Below, in pieces: positions 35,601-46,870 of a stretch of DNA of 64,000 nt; positions within the stretch are counted from its first letter, which is position 1, and each line of letters begins with the position of its first letter. The DNA lies in NCBI GenBank assembly GCA_029718625.1, contig CM056383.1:19011930-19075929 (forward strand), given 5' to 3'. The translations under genes and the position numbers were made by a program. The notes below the pieces were generated by a model that saw only the letters and a program-made list of their open reading frames with translations, made no database searches and had not been told where the DNA came from. This DNA comes from Synaphobranchus kaupii. Lineage: Eukaryota; Chordata; Actinopteri; Anguilliformes; Synaphobranchidae.

Positions 35601-35897
35601 AGCTAGCTAACTTGGCTAATTAATGTAAGTACATAGCGTTAGTTAGTTAAAACTAGAGTGGTTCAGCTACAGAAATTTAGTAAGCTTTACGTAGACTAGC
35701 TATGTAGCTAAACAGGTATTGAAATTTAGGACTATTTTATTAAGCAGGTTAAGTAATGTTACAGTAGCTTGCCATCTTACTATAGCTATCTGTCTAGCTA
35801 AAGTTAGCTAGCACAAACATTAGCTAGCTAAAATGTAAACACAGCCGGCGAAAAGGAACTCACCCTCAACTGTCTTCTTTTTGAAAAAAGAGGCCAT
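23547..35897 (-). CDS. chmp2b: Charged multivesicular body protein 2B, gene-level span of 6 coding exons
   Basis: CHMP2B is a cytosolic ESCRT-III subunit. It co-polymerises on endosomal and other membranes for scission and recruits the ATPase VPS4. Minus-strand coding exons are 35897-35864, 33535-33444, 30108-29914, 27505-27403, 26696-26590 and 23660-23547. They join in phase to 214 codons plus TGA, against 213 in human. The order is: basic N terminus MASFFKKKTVE; helical ESCRT core (KEQNKELKGTQRQIARDRAA, then SSKVTSMSTQTKVMNSQMKM); acidic stretch DEIFDESGDEEESEGI; and the C-terminal MIT-interacting motif ISDEEIERQLKALGVD that binds VPS4. No frame is broken. Introns carry a large minisatellite and several transposons. 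Confidence 0.97.
23670..25972. repeat. 35-bp minisatellite array in chmp2b intron 5
   Basis: About 65 head-to-tail units of 35 bp share GTTATTACTG, TCTCTGT and a variable segment with TTAGCAT or CTAGCGT. Variants recur in groups of about four (140 bp), and a block of 24-25 units occurs twice. The array starts about 10 bp inside the intron next to exon 6. Open frames inside it are a by-product of the repeat. Confidence 0.97.
25973..26589 (-). other. Rest of chmp2b intron 5
   Basis: Unique AT-rich sequence; nothing recognisable. Confidence 0.6.
26590..26696 (-). CDS. chmp2b: chmp2b coding exon 5
   Basis: 107 nt after CTCACCCAG, ending at AAAG/GTGAGC. It encodes NDTLDEIFDESGDEEESEGI then VNQVLDEIGIEISGK, the acidic linker and autoinhibitory helix. 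Confidence 0.97.
27403..27505 (-). CDS. chmp2b: chmp2b coding exon 4
   Basis: 103 nt after CCTTCCAG, ending at TTGA/GTAAGA. It encodes TMQAVNKKMDPQKTLHTMQN then FQKENMKMDMTEEL, in phase 0/1. Confidence 0.96.
27549..27715. repeat. Dispersed repeat fragment (TTGCTCAAGGGTGCAACGGC type)
   Basis: TTGCATTTAGCAAATACAC is followed by GATCTTGCTCAAGGGTGCAA and ATCAAACCTGCAACCTCTGA, a familiar fish interspersed-repeat pattern with a tRNA-like 3' part. Diverged relatives lie at 31285-31330, 31535-31695 and 54325-54395. Confidence 0.6.
27798..27965. mobile_element. Truncated TTAA-type MITE
   Basis: It starts TTAACCCTTTAAG and shares ACTGAACATTCTAATGCTGA and GAGTTCTAGAACAC with the longer copy at 28637-29222. 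The right end is lost. Confidence 0.65.
28637..29222. mobile_element. piggyBac-type MITE with inner hairpin, chmp2b intron 3
   Basis: TTAACCC at the left and GGGTTAA at the right fit elements that duplicate TTAA and begin CCC (piggyBac-like). Inside, 28985-29122 forms a hairpin. AAGCAATAGATCACTCGAGG pairs with the stretch ending CTCTCGTGATCTATTGCTT, and GATATAAGCACTGCT pairs with AGCAGTGCTTATATT. Confidence 0.72.
29914..30108 (-). CDS. chmp2b: chmp2b coding exon 3
   Basis: 195 nt after CCCTTACAG, ending at CAAA/GTAAGA. It encodes ELEIKKMAKSGNKEACIILA then QLRKQKNRTYAVSSKVTSMS and QTKVMNSQMKMAGAMATTTK, the central ESCRT-III helices. Confidence 0.97.
31285..31695. repeat. Diverged interspersed repeat remnants, chmp2b intron 2
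   Basis: TTGCAGATGTTCTTATCCAG (31300 area) and GCGGAATCGAACATGCAACC (31645 area) resemble parts of the repeat at 27549-27715. Between them is a stretch rich in CCAGCCA/GGCTGG words. No coding content. Confidence 0.4.
33444..33535 (-). CDS. chmp2b: chmp2b coding exon 2
   Basis: 92 nt after CCTGTCACAG, ending at GATC/GTAAGC. It encodes VIKEQNKELKGTQRQIARDR then AALEKQEKQI, the start of the long ESCRT-III helix. Confidence 0.97.
33674..33740. repeat. Trinucleotide tract (TTA)n and (TAG)n
   Basis: Runs of ATTATT followed by TAGTAGTAG and TAATAATG in chmp2b intron 1. Confidence 0.85.
34022..34720. mobile_element. DNA element with CAAACCCCAATTCC ends, chmp2b intron 1
   Basis: The left end GTACAAACCCCAATTCCAAA and the right end TTTGGAATTGGGGTTTGTAC are inverted repeats of about 30 bp. 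Near the left end a hairpin (34107-34218) pairs GATCACTTTAAGGGTTGTTT with AACAACCCTTCAAGTGATCC. It has no transposase gene. Related pieces occur at 10127-10594, 21940-22126 and 42410-42760. Confidence 0.82.
35296..35840. repeat. AGCTA/TAGCT-rich low-complexity stretch
   Basis: GCTAGCTAAC, TAGCTAGC and close variants recur about twenty times without a fixed period, in chmp2b intron 1 just downstream of exon 1. Confidence 0.6.
35864..35897 (-). CDS. chmp2b: chmp2b coding exon 1
   Basis: 34 nt, MASFFKKKTVE plus one base, ending at GAGG/GTGAGT. The ATG is the only one upstream in frame and matches the conserved CHMP2 N terminus. Confidence 0.95.
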
Positions 35898-36014
35898 ATT
35901 TAACAAATGTTTACTCTTGGCGAGATATACAATAAATGCGGAACTACTATGTAACGTTATTCATAAAAAGTCTGCCAACAACTCCACTGTCAGGCTAACG
36001 TTATTTACATGGCT

Positions 36015-36128
36015 TTACTTCCTGGTAAGTTGCACATGATTCACTTCACTTTATTTGACGTCACTAAAGGTTCTTTCCGCACTAGGGTGGGTAGGGCACG
36101 CGTATTCTATGGGTTTCGCTGTGGGCGG
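36015..36128 (-). promoter_or_regulatory. chmp2b: Likely chmp2b promoter region
   Basis: Within 230 bp upstream of the ATG are an ETS-like CTTCCTGG (about 36018), a perfect palindromic CRE TGACGTCA (36056-36063) and a GC box GGGCGG (36123-36128). There is no TATA box, which fits a housekeeping gene. Confidence 0.5.
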
Positions 36129-39100
36129 AGCCATTTATTCACTGTGAATTCATTAATTTGGGGTCATTCAATCTGACGGGTATCGTGTTAATGTATTGTT
36201 TGTCTTTGTCTGTCCTGTTGTTCTGTTGAATTTGCATTACATTAAATAAGCTGAAGCTCTTATCCAAAATGACACACAGAACTGAAGAACATCATTGCTA
36301 CTTTCTGAAATAAAAAAGTGTGATATTTCCAAGAAGGCACAAAAGGCCCATTTACAATCAGCAAGTGTAAAGTTTGCCAAACAAATCAGCAATTAGCATG
36401 ATATTTATTATTTACCCTGTCCAGTCTCTTTGGGTTTAAGAAAAGCTATTTAGATATAGAATGTATGATGATGATAATAATAATACTATTTTCTAATTAC
36501 TCCCTGTTCCTCTTGAGAATGCTATATACTCATTCCCAGAAACAATTGTTGGGTCCTTGAAACAAACTACATCATTTAATTAAACTGTTTCAGTGATTCA
36601 GCCCTTTGTATAATCATCCAGTTTACAGAATAGTGTTTTTCTAGAATACCCACTTATCCTAGTATGCTCATAGCCTGAGTGAATCAGTTTCACTTGATGA
36701 CTAATAGAGTAGCTAGTCTACTTGTTAACATGGTAGAATAAACTAATGACAATAAATGACATTGAGGCTTGAACCTTAACGTATTTCAAAAGGATTTTTT
36801 TGTTGGCGATTTACACAACATCTAGAACTTGTGCAGGATTGTTGTTTGATTAATGAAAAACCTTTAAGATAAAGGTAAAGCCAATTAGAAATAGCATCGG
36901 ACCATGTCTTGAGATGATATCCAAGGTGCAATATTAGTATGTATTTTATATGCCACACATCATTGTTACACGTATCACTTTGCATGTCTTTTAGAAAAAT
37001 AAAGCACACGAATTTGGAATGCTGATTAAATGTTTTGGCATCAGTTTAGTTCATTGCTGGTTTCTGGTTGTGATTTGCTATGCCTTAGGCTTGCTGACTT
37101 GTTATTTCTCACTTTAGTGTAATGAATACATCATCACCTGGCAAGGACATGTAGCCAAAACACCATTTGGAAATGAAAGTTCACAATCTTGGATGCCTTG
37201 GGTCATAAAACATCTCCACCTCTGAGGTATTAAAATCACAATTATCTTTATAATAATGTTCACATTGACAGTGCTGTTAAAACAAAATTTTAAACTTATG
37301 AAATCACTGTCTTATGTCCACTGACAAAAAAAACCCTTTTGAAGATTACATTTGTTTTGATCATTGCATTATTTTCTTTTTTATAAAAGTTTAAATATTA
37401 TTTTCCACATTAGTCAGTATTCCAACAGTACTGTGCACACCTGGGGCCACATGTATAAACAGTGCTGAGCAGAAAGATGCCCTCAGAAAGCTGCATAAGC
37501 AAATTTCCACGCAGAAATTCAGGTGTTTAACACGTGCTGTGAGAATCTGCGTACCTCTGCATACAATGGACACCATACGTACGCAATGTTTGGAGTCCGT
37601 GTGATATGGCGACACCGACAGAAAGGCAGAGGTAGAAAATGCAAAACTTTTTTTAAGGAGATTTCCGACTTTCACCCTGAGCGTTCTTTTACTCAGAGTT
37701 TTATACATGTGGCCCCTGCTGTGTTCCACATGAAATTATGGAGAATATTCAATAGGGAATTATATTTTCTGATAGCTGAAATGGCATGGTTAAAAATTAA
37801 AGTTGTTCTGAGAAAGGAAGTTCTATTTCCTCTGTCCATGTACTGTTCCTTGTAACACTGGAGCATTGATGCCATTTATGCCAGTTTATGGTCAATAACA
37901 TAATGTAGAAGTAGCTGGCGAGGTTAGCTATCCACTGCAGTGTTGCTAAATTGTTGTTAAAATGCATTACGCAATAAGTTAAGAAGGTTATGTGTGATTT
38001 GCATTTGGCATCCAGAGTGGGTATAAAAGGGGTTTGTAGCCTGCACTCTGGGTTCTGTCTTTGTAAGTGTAAGTGCAAGTTCCAGTTCCAGTCAATAAAC
38101 ACCACTATGAGTTCACCTCAAGATTCGCCTGGTATGTCAATCCCAGAAATCGTTCAATATTCTATTCAGTTGTCAATTAAACATAGCCTAAGTCATTTAC
38201 ATCAGAGTTTTTTTCCCCCTTACCTTCAACAGGGAAGTTACATTATGGCTAGGAATGCACAATATGGAAATTTTGGACCCATATCAATGACCAATGTTGT
38301 CTGGTCATGTTGGCCAATACCAATGCAACTCTGTTTTACATGATGGCATGAATGCAACATGCAACCATGTTTACACATTCATGGAAGTGCGTGGGCACAG
38401 GCATCAAATGGAAAAAATTTAATCAATTTTATTTGCATAAAAAGATATATAGTTTTACTTGTAAGCTTGTAAAAAGTAAAAATAATCAAAAATAAATAAT
38501 TGATTAAAGAGTTTCAGATTACTATGATTAGGCTACTTTTTCAGCATGACATTCACTTAATTTACAGTAGCAGCAGAACATCAGATATATTACCTCTTTA
38601 TGTGTAAGACTGAATCTTGCCTTGTGCCCGCAACTCCTCAAAAATGAAGAGAAATATTTTACATTATGTAGGACTGCAAGAAGTAAAACATATAAAAAAG
38701 GGGAATATTTTAATGTCTTGTGAGTAAGGACTAGGTTCCTCATCTCAGGATTTTATGAGAAGTTTTCTGGTGAAAGACAGATGTAGGGACACAGTGCCAG
38801 ATACCCATGTTGTAAATACAAACAGCAAATGCAATGCCTTCCCATTCAATACTAATACACAAGACTAGAAAAGTGCAGTTTGGGTAGACCTATCTCCCAC
38901 CAACTCTCCTACACGACATAAAATTAATGAGAAAGGAAAAAAGATTTCAAATTGTAAGTAGGCACTAACAGTGTTTTTCCATGTTAGCTGTTATTTGTTT
39001 ATTATTTGAAATATATCCACCCATTTTGTCCTTGCATTTACACACATCTTACACATGTACAGAATCAGGTCCAGGGGAAAGTACATTGAGCAACATTGAG

Positions 39101-39478
39101 TATTGAGTACTTTGCAGTAAATGTATTTTAGGGTCAACTTAATTGAATGTACTTCCACACTGCCCTCTCCATCAAATCATCAGACATTTTATAATTGAAT
39201 CTGCTGGTAAACAAGGAGACTGCAGTTTTACCAAGTGCAGGTTTCAACAATGCTGGCACTTGAGAAATGCGTCCTCGTCTGCATTTCCACCTGGTGCCAT
39301 CGTACCAAGTCTTAAGGTTGTCATGGCGCTGCATCCATACAAAGAACAGGCCTCTTGCTCAGTACCTGCTCAGACTAAAAATGATCCGGCCTGACTTTAT
39401 ATATAGGCAGCCATAATAAGTGAAAGTACTGAAGAGGTCTCTCTCCCTCTCCTTTCTCTTTTAAATTGGACAAAGACA
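36129..39478 (+). other. Intergenic between chmp2b and the nested MITE
   Basis: AT-rich DNA with only short chance reading frames. I see no gene, RNA or classified repeat. Confidence 0.55.
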
Positions 39479-39619
39479 ACGGCTGTGTCCAATTCAGAGC
39501 CCTATCTACCTCATCCTGTGTACTACCATACTGTATACTGCTTACTGCATACTGTTTAGTGACACGGAGTATGCAAAAAATATCCACCATACTATTATCA
39601 GTGAAAGCCCGGAAATAAG

Positions 39620-41244
<1,625 letters not shown>

Positions 41245-41369
41245 TATCATCCGGGGATATTGAGACTTTAAATTTTCCAAATTTTCACATACTTAACAGC
41301 TTTTAAAAAAATGTATACTCAATTGGCATACTCAATAGCAGGCAAGTGCGCTGATTCGGACACGGCCGA

Positions 41370-42339
41370 ATACTAATGCAGAAAATATATTCAACATGGC
41401 TGCTGGTGCCAACTGGCCGGTAGCTCCAACGCGCGATGGGCAAATGGCGATTGCATCACGTAGGGTAGGGAGGGTTCAGTCGGTGAAGGGTCCGCTTTTC
41501 ATCGCTATCTAGTGACCTCCGCTGGTCGATTGGACGCCCGTCTGAAAGGTCTTCCCTCGACTCCACTCTATGCAAGCTTAGCTGTAGTCTTGAATTGGAT
41601 ATGTACATCCCCAAATTGGGCATCAAATTTATTTAAAAAATAAAAATACTGTGAATACATATTATACAAGCAAAGGATGTCGCTCTGACTGCGGATGTCG
41701 CTCTAACTGCTTGGGCATTACAGCGCACCAAACAGATGATGCATGGAATTTGCACAATGTGCTGATCACTTTTTGGATGTCGCAAAGGAATGATAAATTG
41801 ATGAAAAGATGACCACACTTGGCACAGACAGTGCCAGAAACATGATTGCTGTGGCGATACTCGTTCCATTTGAACACCTGCCCTGCACGGCGCACAGTTT
41901 TCAAAGATCGGTGACAATTCCCCTACATGACAGTGGATTTGACGTGTGTTCTGGCTAAGTGTTGCGAGATTGTAGAACACTTCAAGCATGGTCCATCAAA
42001 AGAGAACAGTAAACAGCACTTGGACAGGAGCAAGAATCACTTGTTCAAGATGTGACAATCAGATGGAATCTGACCCTAGAGATGGTTAACCGGATCCAAA
42101 GAAATAAATCACCACTGACCACTATCCTGGCTCAGCAAAATAGCAAAGTCGACCACAATGGAGCTTGACATAATTTTGCTGATGGCCTTTATGGTTTTTG
42201 ATTACAATTTGATTGCACATATTTCAGTTCACAGAAGTGTTACCTTTCTGTTTGTATTGAAAAATGCTATTAACCAATGCTATTTTATTCGATATGCCTC
42301 TTTTGTGTTGATTGTACATTTCTACATTCTGTATCCACA
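41370..42339 (+). other. Intergenic, no gene seen
   Basis: Contains GATGTCGCTCTAACTGC-like short direct repeats near 41677-41705 and chance frames only. Confidence 0.5.
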
Positions 42340-43006
42340 TACAGTGCAGTCTGGAAGTATTTGCCAAATAACATAATCTTTGGACAACAGTATGGAACAC
42401 ATGGTTGGCTAAATGTCTGTAAGTCATCAAGGTCTGAGGTATCAAACAAGCCCCAAACCGTCACTCTGCTACCAGATATGCGGTAGATGTGGATCCATCA
42501 CTTTAAGGGTTTCTTCTGACTTATTTTCCCATAGAGTTCAATAGGCTCGTTTGATACCTCAGACCCTTGATGACTTACAGCCATTTAGCCAACCATGTGT
42601 TCCATACTGTTCCAGTGTAATTTACATCTTAATCTAGACCCCCCCCCCCCCCCCCCCCCCCCATTCCCATAGAGATACATCAAAATGCAGAGAGGTTATA
42701 GTATCACTTGTAAGAGTACTGAAAATAAGATATCAATAGTCTTTTGATGTTATTGGGTCAGAGACATCAGGAAATCATGGTATACAAAGGATATGCAACC
42801 AAATATTACATGCGATGACTTTATTTAAGTTTATGTTAATTTGTACAATTACTTTGGAGGGGGGATACTATGTATAAAAAGGGCTATAATTGCTACACTT
42901 TCACCCGCTATAAATTAAAGATGAAGGTCTGCACTTTAGCCTCATTGTCACTATTCCATTCCAAACCCAATGTGTCACTGTTCAAATACTTACAGACTGC
43001 ACTGTA
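42340..43006. mobile_element. Tc1-type MITE carrying the foldback core
   Basis: The ends CAGTGCAGTCTGGAAGTATT and AATACTTACAGACTGCACTG, each next to TA, are Tc1/mariner-like. Inside is a palindrome. GGTTGGCTAAATG...GTCATCAAGGTCTGAGG (42402-42452) pairs with CCTCAGACCCTTGATGAC...CATTTAGCCAACC (42556-42596). A C24 run follows at 42639-42662. There is no transposase. Confidence 0.82.
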
Positions 43007-43073
43007 TATACATATATAATCAATTAATCATGAAAACATGCAATATAACCATGTCATTCCTTTTCATGGAAAA

Positions 43074-43686
43074 CAAAATATTTGGGCATTCTTCAAAACA
43101 AGAGCACCATTTAGCAGAGCCAGGCACTTCAATTACAGTATATGGGTACCATTATCAGTTTACTTGCTTTTACTGTGGTAGCATTGGCACTTATTTTTTC
43201 TGCACAATTTGAAATTGGCCATTCCTAGTACTACAGCTGAAGCCCATATCCAACTGAAACAATTTGTGAAATAAATAATTTTTAATTAAAATGTACAATA
43301 TATTGCAACTTGTATCAAGACCTGCACTGAATGTGTACTGAATCGATAGAAATATATAGCAAAATATACAAAGTATTGCCAAAATATTTGGGCATTCTTC
43401 AAAACAAGAGCACCATTTAGCAGAGCCAGGCACTTCAATTACAGTATATGGGTACCATTATCAGTTTACTTGCTTTTACTGTGGTAGCATTGGCACTTAT
43501 TTTTTCTGCACAATTTGAAATTGGCCATTCCTAGTACTACAGCTGAAGCCCATATCCAACTGAAACAATTTGTGAAATAAATAATTTTTAATTAAAATGT
43601 ACAATATATTGCAACTTGTATCAAGACCTGCACTGAATGTGTACTGAATCGATAGAAATATATAGCAAAATATACAAAGTATTGCC
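43074..43686. repeat. 306-bp exact tandem duplication
   Basis: The segment starting CAAAATATTTGGGCATTC at 43074 recurs at 43380 with the same sequence throughout as far as I can compare, ending AAGTATTGCC. The content is AT-rich and non-coding. Confidence 0.95.
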
Positions 43687-43825
43687 ACTTTGGTCCCATT
43701 GGGATGTATCTGATTATAGCCAACATTATTTTTATTAACCAAAAATTACAGTATATTGGCATAGATTGAAAATATATATTGAGTGTCATCAGATATGAAA
43801 ATATAATACTCAATGTACTAGAGTA

Positions 43826-45454
43826 TACAGTCAAGCCGGAAAGTCTGCACACTCCTTTCACCTTCTCCACGTTTTATTACGTTACAGACATATTCTACAA
43901 TAGATTGAGTTCATTTTTTGTCTCAAACTTCTACACAAAATAGCCCAGAATGACAAAGTGAAAACAGGTTTTTAAACATTTGTGCTAATTTATTAAAAAT
44001 CAAAATGTAAAATATCATATGTACACAAGTGTGCACACCCTTTGATATGACACCCAAAAGTGAGCTGAGGTGCATTTTGTTTCCACTGATACTGCTTGAG
44101 ATGTTTCTACAACTTAATTGGAGTCCAACTGTGATAAATTCAATTGATTGGACATGATTGGGGATTGCCAACACCTGCCTATATAAGGTCCCACAGTTGA
44201 CAGTGCATGTCAGAGCAAACTCCAAGCTATGGGGTCAAAGGAATTATCTGCAGACCTCAGAAACAGGATTGTGTCAAGGCATAGATCTGGAGAAGGGTAC
44301 GGAAAAATCTCTGCAGCTTTACAGGTCCCAAAGAGCACAGTGGCCACCATCATTCGTAAATGGAAGAAGTTTGGAACCACCAAGAATCTTCCTAGACCTG
44401 GCTGCCCGGCCAAACTGAGCAATCAGGGAAGACGGGCCTTAGCCAGGGAGGTGAGCAGGAACCCGAGGGTCACTCTGACAGAGCTCCAGCATATCCTTGT
44501 GGAGATGGGAGACCCTTTCAGAAGATCAACCATCCAGGCAGCACTCCACCAATCAGGCCTTTATGGTAGAGTGGCCAGACGGAAGCCCCTCCTTAGTAAA
44601 AGGCACATCACAGCCCGCTTGGAGTTTGCCAAAAGGCACCTAGAGGACTCTCAAACCATGAGAATCAAGATTCTCTGGTCTGATGAAACCAAAATTGAAC
44701 TTTTTGGCCTGAATACCAAGCGTCACGTCTGCAGGAAACCAGGCACCGCTCATCACCTGGCTAATACCATCCCTACAGTGAAGCATGGCGGTGGCAGCAT
44801 CATGGTGTGGGGATGTTTTTCAGCAGCGGGAACGGGGCGACTAGTCCTGATAGAGGGAAAGATGAATGCAGCTAAGCACACCGAGATCCTTGAAGAAAAC
44901 CTGCTCCAGAGCGCTCTGGACCTCAAACTGGGGCGAAGGTTTACCTTCCAACATGACAACGACCCGAAGCACACAGCCAAGAGAACAAAGGAGTGGCTTC
45001 GGAGAAAGTCTGTGCATGTCCTTGAGTGGCCCAGCCAGAGCCCAGACCTGAATCCAATTGAACATCTGTGGAAAGAGCTGAAAATGGCTGTGTACCGATG
45101 CTCCCCATCCAACCTGACAGAACTTGCAAGGATATGCCAAGAGGAATGGGCAAAAATGTCCAGAAACAAGTGTGCCAAGCTCGTAGCTTCTTTCCCAAGA
45201 CGCCTTGAAGCTGTAATCGCTGCCAAAGGTGCAGCAACCAAGTATTAGGCTAAGGGTGTGTACAGATATGTAACCCCTAAATAACCTATTTTTGTCAGTA
45301 AAATAAAATTGCATATTTTCTAAAAACCTGTTTTCACTTTGTCATTATTGGCTATTGTGTGTAGATGTTTGAGGCAAAAAATGAACTCAATCTATTGTAG
45401 TATAAGTCTGTAACGTAATAAAACGTGGAGAAGGTTTTTTCCGGCTTGACTGTA
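43826..45454 (+). mobile_element. Full-length Tc1-like transposon
   Basis: TA-flanked, with ends CAGTCAAGCCGGAAAGTC and CCGGCTTGACTG. The inverted repeats extend about 140 bp with some mismatches and include CAAAGTGAAAACAGG at their inner ends. The length of 1.6 kb and a single transposase gene fit the superfamily exactly. Confidence 0.95.
44229..45248 (+). CDS. Tc1 transposase, uninterrupted 339 codons
   Basis: Cut-and-paste DDE transposase acting on its own inverted repeats at TA targets. Residues 1-110 carry the two helix-turn-helix DNA-binding subdomains (ELSADLRNRIVSRHRSGEGY, VPKSTVATIIRKWKKFGTT) with a GRPR-like GCPAK between them. The catalytic triad is D in WSDETKIEL, D in FQHDNDPKHTA and E in PIEHLWKEL. 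Exactly 34 residues separate the last two, i.e. DD34E. The glycine-rich box is [19 protein letters not shown]. It ends KGAATKY followed by TAG, the usual family end. There is no stop or frameshift. One oddity is RHVCRKPG, where relatives usually have tryptophan at the cysteine position. Whether it is active cannot be told from sequence. Confidence 0.95.
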   Translation: MGSKELSADLRNRIVSRHRSGEGYGKISAALQVPKSTVATIIRKWKKFGTTKNLPRPGCPAKLSNQGRRALAREVSRNPRVTLTELQHILVEMGDPFRRSTIQAALHQSGLYGRVARRKPLLSKRHITARLEFAKRHLEDSQTMRIKILWSDETKIELFGLNTKRHVCRKPGTAHHLANTIPTVKHGGGSIMVWGCFSAAGTGRLVLIEGKMNAAKHTEILEENLLQSALDLKLGRRFTFQHDNDPKHTAKRTKEWLRRKSVHVLEWPSQSPDLNPIEHLWKELKMAVYRCSPSNLTELARICQEEWAKMSRNKCAKLVASFPRRLEAVIAAKGAATKY

Positions 45455-46819
45455 TTGTTCAAAATTGTTGCAAAAGTCCAAACTCCCTTGTTTCTCCATA
45501 GGGAACACAACAGTTTAATGTCAGGTCCTGTCAGGTGTAGACATACCATTGTCAGGAACCAATGAGCAAGAGAGCTTTGGTAAGTTCCATTTAAACATTG
45601 AGATGAAAACGTTTTGCATGTCTGAGCTTCCACATTTCATTATTCACAAGTCTTTGGGAAAACATGCAAAACCGGTTGATACAAACTAATTAAAGCTGAT
45701 AAATGAGATATTTGTTTTAGTCAGCATATCGTAGCACAGCATACCTTCATTATTCCCATCTGGCAACCAAAAAACTATAATGTTGCATAAGTTCTTTCTT
45801 TCCATCAGACCCAATGTGCAGCAGAGACAGGGAAGGCAGATTCCCGCCCACCGAGCTGTCGTATTGTTTAGGAATACAAAACAAAATCAAGAACATTATG
45901 CCACAGAGTGTGAAATTACATTCAACGTCCACAATCACTGAAAACGCATTGAGCCCAAGATAAATCCCTGCCAATTAATGGCTGATAAAACTATTCCACA
46001 CTAGCTGGCAGATTATCTGGTTTGTAGGAGTTACATTTCTAACAAAATGAAACCAAACAACATTGCAGGCAATGCAGGCAATTGAGGTACTTAATTAACT
46101 TCTGTTCATGTTTCACAAATTTTGACCCAATCCACAGATCTCTGTGAATGCACCAGTATCACTAAACCAAAATCCTACATTCTAAGATTACGGAACCAAT
46201 TTACACATTTAGATTGAGTCTCACTCCAATTCTTTAATTTCTTTAGTCTCTTTAGTTTAATTGAGTCTCACTCCAATTCTTTAATTCTTTTAATACGAAG
46301 AAGCAAGTTAAATGGAAGAAGCGGGTAAAAGGGTTTATGTTAGTGTTTGATTGCCCTCAGTCAACTATCACCATGCACCATTTCTATAAACGATTAAATA
46401 ATAGTGTAAAACGCAAAGTATAATTGCATATGCTGAACAAAAACCTGAATTCATTTGAAAGTTGATATAAGCAGAATCAATATGAAAGTAACAGATTATG
46501 TTACAATATACACCATTAGTGCAAGTGCTGGATGTCTTCATCTGAACATGTCTTGCTTCTGATATTACAGTCAGCAGGTTTACAATAGCAGAATGCACTT
46601 TAGATTCTGCTACAATAACAAGTGCAGTGCAAAACCTTCAGGTGTGTTAGATATAAGGGTCTTCTTGTTGATCTGTGAGTTTCAATATTTTAAGTATGAA
46701 TTAAAGGCAATACTAATGCCAGGAATTCCAGTGTATTTCATTAATAATTAGTTATGTGACTGTTTTGAGGAGTACGATGTAGCAGCATCAAAAACATTTA
46801 TGCATAGATAGAAACACAC

Positions 46820-46870
<51 letters not shown>

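Noticed and set aside
36776..39394. Several 60-117-codon frames between chmp2b and the Tc1 element
   Set aside because: AT-rich, without recognisable domains or flanking splice signals.
44753..45314. Antisense open frames over the Tc1 transposase
   Set aside because: Shadows of the real transposase frame on the other strand.
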